This document shows, in pieces, positions 45,162 through 51,708 of a stretch of DNA of 64,000 nucleotides. The DNA lies in NCBI GenBank assembly GCA_963711375.1, contig CAVQDV010000005.1, positions 2,356,001 to 2,420,000 on the forward strand, read 5' to 3'. The notes beneath the pieces are model-generated. The model had not been told where the DNA came from, did not search any database, and worked only from the letters and a program-made list of their open reading frames with translations. The first letter of the stretch is position 1; each line of letters opens with the position of its first letter. A program made the translations under genes and the position numbers. The stretch comes from CAVQDV01 sp963711375 (GTDB lineage: Bacteria; Pseudomonadota; Gammaproteobacteria; Coxiellales; Coxiellaceae).

Positions 45162-45596
45162 TTATTTTGATTGTTCTAAGGCTTCCAAATCAAATGGAGG
45201 CCAGGTCTCATGTTGTGGTAGCCCATCCGTAATTTCATACCAGGGGGCTTTTGATCCCACAAAAATATTCATGAAGGGTCGATTTCCAGGGTCTTGATCA
45301 AGCCCCCCGATAGGAAGCCCGATATAATCCGGATTATCTTCCCAAATGCTAATCAAATTGGAACCACAAATTGAACAGAAGGTTTTGATATTGTGTTCAG
45401 ACGAAGGGAATTTTGATAAATGCTCTTCGCCCTTTGTCCATTTAAATTTTTTGCTCTCAACAGAGGCTCGAGTTCTGAAAGCGGCTGCATGCCAACGGCG
45501 ACATCTTGAACAATGGCAATTTACAATAGGTCCAAGTGGACCATCGATTTCATAGGCAATTGCCCCACAAAGACATTGACCGGTTAATTTATCCAT
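45162..45596 (-). CDS. GFA family (CENP-V/GFA domain) protein
   Basis: 144 residues with the zinc-binding cysteines of the glutathione-dependent formaldehyde-activating family: CLCGAIAYE, NCHCSRCRRWHAAAFRT and FCSICGSNL. The original function (joining formaldehyde to glutathione) is disputed for most members, and the role is best called unknown thiol/zinc-dependent. AAGGAG precedes the ATG. It lies 15 bases downstream of the recombinase gene and may be the last gene of that operon. Confidence 0.9.
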   Translation of the reverse strand: MDKLTGQCLCGAIAYEIDGPLGPIVNCHCSRCRRWHAAAFRTRASVESKKFKWTKGEEHLSKFPSSEHNIKTFCSICGSNLISIWEDNPDYIGLPIGGLDQDPGNRPFMNIFVGSKAPWYEITDGLPQHETWPPFDLEALEQSK

Positions 45597-45611
45597 TTTT
45601 CATTCTCCTTT

Positions 45612-46835
45612 TTATTCTTCATGGGTTCTAGAAAAACTTAATTTTCTCATGGCTTCATGTCGAGCCCTATCGAGTGCATGGACATATAATCTTGTCGTCG
45701 CTTCGTTTTCGTGCCGGCAATTGTCTCGGATATCGGTGAGGGAAATTCCAGCTCGATCTTGTTGTGTGGCTGAGAGATGCCTTAGCCAGTGAGGTGAGAA
45801 GCGTTTTATTTTCTCGCATTTTTCAGGTTGATCTTTAAATTTTTCTGCCGTTTTAAGAGCGAGTTTTTTTAATAATTTATTGACGTAACGATCTTTGATG
45901 GATTCTTTTGAGCGCCACGAGGGAATTAGTGCTCCTGGCTCGTTGGCTTGTGGTTCTGCAGTGTAGCGTAAATGAGTTCGAAAGCGTTTTACATCGCTCA
46001 TGAACTCATCATTTACCGGGATTTTCGCTAATTTACTGCCCTTGCCCAAAACGTAAAACCACCAGAGTCCTTCTTCTTTTTGAAAGGCGCCCCAGGTGTG
46101 TGTCACTAATTCATTAACACGTAATCCTAGAAAAAATAAAATTCTCACTAAAAATCGTAGGCGCTCTTTTTCATCGCGTTCATGTGGTGTGGCCGCTGGC
46201 CAATTTTCCAAGACCTCTTGCATCGTTTCCCATTCATCCTGCTCCAAAATACGCTTTTTGATTTGCATTTTTCTCACGAGAGGATTTTGAAATGAGGCTT
46301 GTTTTTTTCGAATTAATTTTAAGGGATGATAAGCTAAATATTGCGCGTCTACTAAATAGGTTATCAAAGAATTGACGACGGTTATCGCCGTCGCTCGAGT
46401 AGCTGAATTTAATGGGCCAACAAAAGGTCGCCATTGTTTAGAACCGCGCTTGTGCCCCCGCCCACCGTCTTGACTGCACCATCGAGATTTTGGTGTTGGA
46501 TTTTCCAAAAATAAAAAGTAGGCCTTAAAATCGTCGACATCTAAACTGGATATTGGTTTTTTCCGCTCGAAAATACTCCACAAAAAAAAGCGTTCGCCTT
46601 CTTTCTGATACAAACGAAAGGTGGTGGGTTTGTGACGATATTCGTTGAGCCAACTCCGTATTGCCTCTAAATCATTATTAGCGCGTATTTGACAGGCTCG
46701 CTGACGTTCACGATTAGTGCCCTGCTCTCCATTCCATAAATGGGTTTCCAGTTTTTCAGGCCAGGTTTCCAGAGTTGGAAAACTGAAATGAGATTCACTA
46801 CTTAGTGCATGGTGAATAGGTTTCACATTAGTCAT
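45612..46835 (-). CDS. tyrosine recombinase (integrase), intact
   Basis: About 407 residues from the ATG at 46835, giving an eight-base overlap with parB; the frame is open to 46856. All catalytic residues are present: Arg in GLRVNEL (~239), HWLRH (His-349, Arg-352), His-375 in CRHENEATTRLY and nucleophile Tyr-384. Residues ~45-190 form the core-binding SAM-like domain. It cuts and joins DNA at a specific site, presumably to move or resolve this element. It has the same residue spacing as the recombinase at 61170-62399. A 40-bp piece of it is copied at 43488-43527. Confidence 0.92.
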   Translation of the reverse strand: MTNVKPIHHALSSESHFSFPTLETWPEKLETHLWNGEQGTNRERQRACQIRANNDLEAIRSWLNEYRHKPTTFRLYQKEGERFFLWSIFERKKPISSLDVDDFKAYFLFLENPTPKSRWCSQDGGRGHKRGSKQWRPFVGPLNSATRATAITVVNSLITYLVDAQYLAYHPLKLIRKKQASFQNPLVRKMQIKKRILEQDEWETMQEVLENWPAATPHERDEKERLRFLVRILFFLGLRVNELVTHTWGAFQKEEGLWWFYVLGKGSKLAKIPVNDEFMSDVKRFRTHLRYTAEPQANEPGALIPSWRSKESIKDRYVNKLLKKLALKTAEKFKDQPEKCEKIKRFSPHWLRHLSATQQDRAGISLTDIRDNCRHENEATTRLYVHALDRARHEAMRKLSFSRTHEE

Positions 46836-47628
46836 CTTTAATTCCCATCCTCTCAAGTAATCCTGCTAAAGTGTCATTATCAAAAAATTTAATTTTGAGA
46901 TATCCGCCGGAATTTTCGTTATTTTGATCCACTTCAACAGAAGAACATAATCGATCTGATATCAAGCGTTCTAAACGGGCAATATTCGGATCCTTTGAAG
47001 GCTTTCGTGAGGTTGTTGGTCGCCCACCTTTTTTAATTTCTTCTTCGATTTTTCGAACAGACCAGCCCTCCTCCACGCAAGATTTTGCAAGAGCGCACTG
47101 CAAATATTCCGGCAATCCCGCTAACATTTTCCCATGACCCGCGCTTAATTCTTGATTTATTAATAATTGTTGCACCTCAGGATGCAATTTTAAAAGCCTT
47201 AAAAAATTGCTGATTTGTGTGCGCGATTTTCCGACAATCGCCGCCACTTCTTCATGATGATACGAAAATTCCTGCACCAAACGGGCATAGGCATGCGCTT
47301 CCTCGATCGGATTTAAATCTTGTCGCTGAATATTTTCGATGGTGCACACCGCCGCGGCTTGTTCATCGCTAAAATTTCTCACCAAACAAGAGACTGTTGC
47401 TAAACCCGCTATTTGTGATGCCCGCCATCGCCGCTCACCCGCAATAATTTCATAGCGCTCAGAGGTAATCGGTCGCACCACTAGAGGTAAAATTAATCCC
47501 TGCGATCGAATCGATTGTGCTAATTCTTCCAAGGCTTCAGGATCGAATACTTCGCGAGGTTGATAACGTCCTCGCTGTAACTGATCGATCGGAATTTGCT
47601 TTAAAAGCCCTTCTTTATTCATTTGCAT
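46828..47628 (-). CDS. parB: ParB/Noc-like partition protein
   Basis: 266 residues. Residues ~10-100 are the ParB N-terminal CTP-binding domain with GERRWRA (64-70) and CTIENIQRQDLNPIEEA; ~100-180 the helix-turn-helix (VAAIVGKSRTQISNFLRLLKL); ~180-266 the C-terminal dimer region. ParB slides on DNA from parS sites and normally works with ParA. No parA is in this window, so this is an orphan within an operon with a coiled-coil protein and a recombinase. Chromosomal ParB would be next to parA and gidB, so it is more likely from a plasmid or mobile element. Confidence 0.9.
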   Translation of the reverse strand: MQMNKEGLLKQIPIDQLQRGRYQPREVFDPEALEELAQSIRSQGLILPLVVRPITSERYEIIAGERRWRASQIAGLATVSCLVRNFSDEQAAAVCTIENIQRQDLNPIEEAHAYARLVQEFSYHHEEVAAIVGKSRTQISNFLRLLKLHPEVQQLLINQELSAGHGKMLAGLPEYLQCALAKSCVEEGWSVRKIEEEIKKGGRPTTSRKPSKDPNIARLERLISDRLCSSVEVDQNNENSGGYLKIKFFDNDTLAGLLERMGIKDD

Positions 47629-47643
47629 ATATCATTTTTCCTT

Positions 47644-47991
47644 CTAGCAGACATCTAGGCGATACCATTCCTTAATACCACGCCAATATATTTCTATCCC
47701 TTCGTTATCAGAAAATAATAAGGCCTTGGCCTCTAAAATATTTTTCTTTTCCACTAGCCCTGGGGGTAGCTCAGTGGTTTGAGATGCCTCCATTAAATCA
47801 CAAATAAGAGAAAGCGCCGTGACAAATAGGCCCCCATTTGTTTGTGCAAGAGCTATATTCACTGCAGCTGGTATTAATGAAAACGCCCTTGGGCAGAGCA
47901 TATTTTTTGTCAAATCACCGAAAGTACCTAATGTAAAGCCTTCATCATGCATTAGAGGATGCGGCCATTTACGCAAAATCATGAGCTTCAT
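47644..47991 (-). CDS. small protein of unknown function
   Basis: 115 residues with no recognised domain. A central stretch (RAFSLIPAAVNIALAQTNGGLFVTALSLICDLMEA) is moderately hydrophobic but not a clear membrane helix. It overlaps the kfrA-like gene by 23 bases and ends 15 bases before parB, so it is translated as part of the same operon. Position between KfrA and ParB suggests a role in the maintenance of the element, but this is inference only. Confidence 0.65.
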   Translation of the reverse strand: MKLMILRKWPHPLMHDEGFTLGTFGDLTKNMLCPRAFSLIPAAVNIALAQTNGGLFVTALSLICDLMEASQTTELPPGLVEKKNILEAKALLFSDNEGIEIYWRGIKEWYRLDVC

Positions 47992-49057
47992 TCTTCTTTT
48001 TTTCTTGCCAATATTTGAATTCTGCTTGTATAGCTCCTCTCGTTTCCTTTTCCACGGAGAGAGTAGCCTCCAATTGGCAGGCTTTTTCTTTCATTTCCTG
48101 AATCTGCTTTTCCAAATGGAAATTCTCGGTTTGTTTTTCAGTAAGCGCTTTCTCAAGTGTCATTTGGACCTGGTTAAAATTTTTGATTTCCTGTTCTTTT
48201 ATGCTTAAGGATGCTTCTAAGCGTGAATTTTGTTGTTGGCTCGTTTGAAATTGTGATTCACACTTATTTTTCTCTTGCTCCGTGTGTTGAAGAAGTTTTT
48301 CAATCTTAGCGTTTTTTACATTCCAATCATCTTTCTCAACCATATGCAATTGATGCTGCTGTTCTTGATAGTTGAGCAGCGTGTCTTTTTCTTTGGCATG
48401 CAGTGAATGGACGGCTTTTATGGCCTCTTCAAGTTGCTTTATGCGCGCCTCGGCATTTGCCTTTAGTTCATCAATGTGTTCAGAATGCTTTCTCTGTAAC
48501 ATCGCTGCAAAGTCATTTTTTGCGTCCACTTGTTGTTCTAAAAGCGATCTACTTTGTTCTAGCTTATCAAGTTCATTCTCTAGACGGTCCTTCGCTTCTT
48601 TTATTTCGTTTAATTCTTTTTCTAAAACGATAGATTTTTCTTCAAAATTGAAAGACCGCTTCTCGAGTATGTCATTTTTCTCTTTTTCTGATTTTATTTG
48701 TTCTTCTAGTTCATTAATTTTGGGTTGAAAATTAGCCTCTGATTGTTGCTGTATTTCTCGTAAATAAAGTGAAAAGCTTTTCAGCAAAGATTTCGGGATG
48801 CCTTCCTCAGTTCTTGCTTTTCGCTGAGCATCTCGTTCCAAAATAAAATGCAAGGTTTTCATCTCTTCTTGTGTGATGCCTTTTGAATCGGCCCAGGTTT
48901 TTCGATATTTATAGATATAGTTTGGGGACCCTCGGTCTAAACCCTGCTCTTCTAATTTTAACTGGATCTGATCCAGAGTTAGTTTTCGGCTTTCTCCAAA
49001 TAATTCTTCGCAGGCATCCCAAACTTCACCTTCACGACGTCCTTGTTTATTCTTCAT
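47969..49057 (-). CDS. KfrA-like DNA-binding coiled-coil protein
   Basis: 362 residues. The N-terminal ~110 residues (EVWDACEELFGESRKLTLDQIQLKLEEQGL, SPNYIYKYRKTWAD) match the KfrA N-terminal DNA-binding domain, and residues ~115-355 are one long heptad coiled coil rich in Glu, Lys and Gln. KfrA proteins bind their own promoter and form filament-like structures assisting plasmid partition. It overlaps the DUF1016 gene by 11 bases at its start and the 115-residue gene at its end. The combination with ParB strongly suggests a plasmid-derived maintenance module. Confidence 0.88.
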   Translation of the reverse strand: MKNKQGRREGEVWDACEELFGESRKLTLDQIQLKLEEQGLDRGSPNYIYKYRKTWADSKGITQEEMKTLHFILERDAQRKARTEEGIPKSLLKSFSLYLREIQQQSEANFQPKINELEEQIKSEKEKNDILEKRSFNFEEKSIVLEKELNEIKEAKDRLENELDKLEQSRSLLEQQVDAKNDFAAMLQRKHSEHIDELKANAEARIKQLEEAIKAVHSLHAKEKDTLLNYQEQQHQLHMVEKDDWNVKNAKIEKLLQHTEQEKNKCESQFQTSQQQNSRLEASLSIKEQEIKNFNQVQMTLEKALTEKQTENFHLEKQIQEMKEKACQLEATLSVEKETRGAIQAEFKYWQEKKKNEAHDFA

Positions 49058-50126
49058 GATTGTTGATCCCTAATTCTGATTTTATCGATTTAATTTCACG
49101 TTTTAATTCTGATTCTAGCTCTTTTACAGTGGGTAAATGAAATTGATATTTGCTAGCAAAAATTTGTTTTCCTTTATCACCTAAGGTATATTCAACAACA
49201 GCATCATTTTTTTCAGCACATAAAATAAGTCCTATAGTAGGATTATCATCTTCCACACATATTTCACGATCAAAATAATTAACGTACATTTGCATTTGAC
49301 CAATATCTTGGTGTTTCAGCGATTTTATTTTTAAATCCACGATAATATAGCATTTAAGGACCACATGGAAAAAAACTAAATCTGGGTAAAAATGATCACC
49401 ATCTAAGGTGATGCGCTTTTGTCTGGCCACAAATGCAAATCCTCGGCCTAATTCCTGCAAGAAATTTTGAAGCTGACTAATAAGGGCTTCTTCTAATTTA
49501 CTTTCAACTAAGTGGTGAGATTCTGGGATATCGAGAAATTCCAGCACAATTGGATCTTTCAACACGTCGACGGGCTTTTTGATGACCTGGCCTTTTTGGG
49601 ACAAAGCCATCAAGCCTTCTTTATCTTTGCTTTTCGCTAATCGTTCGTACAATAAGCTGCCCATTTGGCGCTCAAGCTCTGGGGTTGACCAACAATTCTT
49701 CGCCGCCTCTATTTCGTAAAAGGCTCGAACGGGCTCGCGCGATTCCCGCATCAATATTCGGTAATGAGTCCAGCTTAAATTGGGGTTGAATGTATTCATA
49801 TTCAATTCGTCACGAGGCTCGTGACAAATTCGATCTTGATAGGACAAATAAAATTGACGCATGTATTTTAAATTTGTAGCCCCAAATCCCTTACCATAAA
49901 ACATAGTAAGTTTCTTAGAAAGGATTTCCAGTAAGGAACCGCCGTACGATGCACGCTTTTGGCCTTCCTGCTCTTCGTCAACAATCCGTCGCCCTATTTT
50001 CCAATAAGCGATGGTCATTTCAGCATTAACCGAAGTCACCACATGCTTTCTGGCCTCTTCGATATACGAGCCTATGTCCGAAAAGCAGTGATCAAGGCCT
50101 TTAGAAACTAGTATCGTGTTAGTCAT
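49047..50126 (-). CDS. PDDEXK-family nuclease, YhcG/DUF1016 type
   Basis: 359 residues. The N-terminal ~190 residues are the DUF1016 N domain (ARKHVVTSVNAEMTIAYWKIGRRI, GFGATNLKYMRQFY, LSWTHYRILMR). The C-terminal domain has the nuclease core FYPDLVFFHVVLKCYIIVDLKI, giving the D...(D)xK residues. These proteins are widespread on mobile elements and are suspected nucleases, some linked to type I restriction loci; activity is largely untested. An in-frame palindromic insertion (49803-49829) encodes HEPRDE just before the conserved LSWTHYR. First gene of the five-gene operon. Confidence 0.9.
   Translation of the reverse strand: MTNTILVSKGLDHCFSDIGSYIEEARKHVVTSVNAEMTIAYWKIGRRIVDEEQEGQKRASYGGSLLEILSKKLTMFYGKGFGATNLKYMRQFYLSYQDRICHEPRDELNMNTFNPNLSWTHYRILMRESREPVRAFYEIEAAKNCWSTPELERQMGSLLYERLAKSKDKEGLMALSQKGQVIKKPVDVLKDPIVLEFLDIPESHHLVESKLEEALISQLQNFLQELGRGFAFVARQKRITLDGDHFYPDLVFFHVVLKCYIIVDLKIKSLKHQDIGQMQMYVNYFDREICVEDDNPTIGLILCAEKNDAVVEYTLGDKGKQIFASKYQFHLPTVKELESELKREIKSIKSELGINNHEE
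49803..49829. repeat. palindromic repeat inside the DUF1016 gene
   Basis: AATTCGTCACGAGGCT followed by CGTGACAAATT; near-identical to the copy at 50150-50176 in the operon leader, with arms TTCGTCAC and GTGAC(A/G)AA around a seven-base centre. It adds residues that do not look family-conserved. Confidence 0.7.
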
Positions 50127-50149
50127 GGCTCAACTCCCTCTTCAGCTAG

Positions 50150-50176
50150 AATTCGTCACGAGGCTAGTGACGAATC
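50150..50176. repeat. palindromic repeat in the operon leader (candidate parS or KfrA site)
   Basis: Perfect 9-bp arms ATTCGTCAC (50151-50159) and GTGACGAAT (50167-50175) with a seven-base centre, 25 bases before the DUF1016 gene. A second, near-identical copy lies at 49803-49829. Symmetric sites next to parB and kfrA genes are expected for their DNA-binding products; which protein binds is not known. Confidence 0.65.
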
Positions 50177-50194
50177 TTCCCATTACAAATCAAT

Positions 50195-50241
50195 CAGTTA
50201 TAACTGAACCCAGTATGCCACCCATTGGACTATTTTGTCAA
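50195..50241 (-). promoter_or_regulatory. promoter and operator of the DUF1016-kfrA-parB-int operon
   Basis: On the minus strand: TTGACA (50241-50236), 18-bp spacer, CATACT (50217-50212). The perfect palindrome CAGTTATAACTG (50195-50206) covers the expected start of transcription. This is the only good promoter before the five overlapping genes. Confidence 0.6.
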
Positions 50242-50611
50242 TACTAGTTAATATACTATTTAAATACATATATATATATATTTTATATTTATGTTTCTGA
50301 ATATAACCATATTCTTCTTTGGCATGTTGATAATTATTTTCTTCGCAGAAGGAAGCTATGTAACTTCTGATACCATCGTGAATATAGCGGTCAAGTATCG
50401 GCATTACACGCTTTTCAATGCTAGTTCCTTTAAGCTTGCAGCTTATTATTTCTTTCCCCACTTCGATATTATCAAGGGCAAGATAGGCTTTTTCATGTTC
50501 TTTAATTTGATCAAAGCTTTTTTCCTTTCTGTCGATCTCAAAAATAAATTTAATATCCACTTTGAAATCGCCATTTTTTGATGCGATGACAGGATGCTTT
50601 TGCACGAGCAA
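50198..50611 (-). CDS. doubtful unknown protein, probably truncated
   Basis: 137 codons beginning with TTG. The first two thirds (VQKHPVIASKNGDFKVDIKFIFEIDRKEK) look like real protein, and the same frame is open upstream to ~50665 (reading ARKFSVTICDLL) without an ATG, so the 5' end has probably been lost. The end is Lys/Tyr-rich and runs into the operon promoter. No family recognised. It may be debris from element insertion. Confidence 0.4.
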   Translation of the reverse strand: MLVQKHPVIASKNGDFKVDIKFIFEIDRKEKSFDQIKEHEKAYLALDNIEVGKEIISCKLKGTSIEKRVMPILDRYIHDGIRSYIASFCEENNYQHAKEEYGYIQKHKYKIYIYMYLNSILTSIDKIVQWVAYWVQL

Positions 50612-50761
50612 GTCGCATATTGTGACACTAAACTTTCTGGCGTGTAAAACACTTAATCTGGTCTATGGCAATATCCAGGAAGAGCAAAATTCACCTCAAT
50701 TAAGAGCAAGTTAAGCTATGCATGAGAATTCACGACGCGCGCGGTATATAAAAAATCTTTT

Positions 50762-51202
50762 TTAAGCATTTGCCCGTCGCAATCGAATTTCAACGACACT
50801 ACCTAACGCAGAAGCAGCTCTTTTGAGACTTTTCATGGTGAGATTTTTTCCGGATTCCATTCTTTGGTAACTTTGGTATGGAACGCCCATCGTTCTGGCA
50901 ACATCTGCCATTGAGCGATGAGTCGTCATTCGCATAATATGCAACAAAGCAGGCGCTGCAACATCAGGACTTGCGGGAATAGGGACTTCCTTTTTTCGAA
51001 AAGCAGAAGGAAGAGGAACCTCTTCGTCATTTTCCAGGCGCTCTAACAGCATTAAATCGAGCACTTCCTGCGCATTAAAAATGGCTTCTTCATAAGTTGA
51101 GCCCCCGGTAAAAGCATTCTCAACATCCCGAAATGTTACCAGAAAACCATCACCATCTGGCTCAATTTTTGCGCCATAAACCAGTTCAATTACGTCTTTC
51201 AT
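50762..51202 (-). CDS. hicB: HicB-type antitoxin with C-terminal HTH
   Basis: 146 residues. Residues ~1-60 are the partly degraded RNase H-like HicB fold (AKIEPDGDGFLVTFRDVENAFTGGSTYEEAIFNAQEVLDL). Residues ~80-140 are an XRE-type helix-turn-helix (SMADVARTMGVPYQSYQRMESGKN). It neutralises HicA and represses the operon through its HTH. It starts two bases after hicA ends. A palindrome in the promoter fits as operator. Intact by length. Confidence 0.92.
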   Translation of the reverse strand: MKDVIELVYGAKIEPDGDGFLVTFRDVENAFTGGSTYEEAIFNAQEVLDLMLLERLENDEEVPLPSAFRKKEVPIPASPDVAAPALLHIMRMTTHRSMADVARTMGVPYQSYQRMESGKNLTMKSLKRAASALGSVVEIRLRRANA

Positions 51203-51204
51203 GA

Positions 51205-51405
51205 TTATCGCCCTCGTGTAATTAATGTAACGCCTGTCTGTTTTTCAATGTTTTTTAGCAAGCCTATTCCAAGGTCTTTGCTCCCATGCATGGGAACGGG
51301 GACTGAACGATAGCCTTCTTTTTCCATTTTGTGGTGGCTGCCTCTTGTGGATGTATGCTTCCAACCAGCTTTTATCAGCAGATTCATGACTTCTTTACCG
51401 TTCAC
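51205..51405 (-). CDS. hicA: HicA-type mRNA interferase toxin
   Basis: 66 residues with a double-stranded-RNA-binding-like fold. The catalytic histidine is in TRGSHHKM (His-24/25), preceded by LIKAGWKHT and followed by the VPMHGSKDLGIGLLKNI region typical of HicA. It cleaves mRNA when free of HicB. Start is GTG at 51405, with GAGGGAG upstream. Toxin-first order is typical of hicAB. Confidence 0.93.
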   Translation of the reverse strand: MNGKEVMNLLIKAGWKHTSTRGSHHKMEKEGYRSVPVPMHGSKDLGIGLLKNIEKQTGVTLITRGR

Positions 51406-51418
51406 TCGGCTCCCTCAT

Positions 51419-51471
51419 CCACAATTTTTATATTGTGGTTTAAGTATAGTAACCTCAGCGCAGTAATGCAA
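51419..51471 (-). promoter_or_regulatory. hicAB promoter and operator
   Basis: On the minus strand: TTGCAT (51471-51466), 17-bp spacer, TATACT (51448-51443), then the perfect inverted repeat CCACAAT-N6-ATTGTGG (51419-51438) just downstream of the expected start of transcription. Position and symmetry fit a HicB operator. Confidence 0.6.
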
Positions 51472-51708
51472 GATTTATTTTCAGTGCAATAAAACAGAGG
51501 CTTTAATGGTACGCACTTTTCAAGGTACGATTATATTGTCGATCTGGAAAACAGCATGATGTCAAACTGAGTAATTTAATAAAACTGGCCAGGGTCTTTG
51601 TTATGCACTTATTCTTGAAAAAGGTGAAGAACGCTTAACACTTCAAGAAAAAAATGAGAAACCATAAAAAGCAACTGAGTGTTTTTGAATCTATATCTTA
51701 ATCCGAAG
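51472..51708. other. non-coding stretch with a possible gene remnant
   Basis: Between the hicAB promoter and the 820-residue gene. A plus-strand stretch at ~51584-51674 reads as protein-like (GQGLCYALILEKGEERLTLQ) without a start codon, so it may be a remnant. Nothing else is seen. Confidence 0.35.

Noticed and set aside
47819..48208. 129-codon plus-strand ORF
   Set aside because: Antisense to the kfrA-like coiled coil; its Phe/Leu-rich composition is what the complement of Lys/Glu codons gives.
49047..50126. Reading the DUF1016 gene as part of a restriction-modification system
   Set aside because: No methyltransferase, specificity or translocase subunit is adjacent; only the nuclease-like domain is supported.
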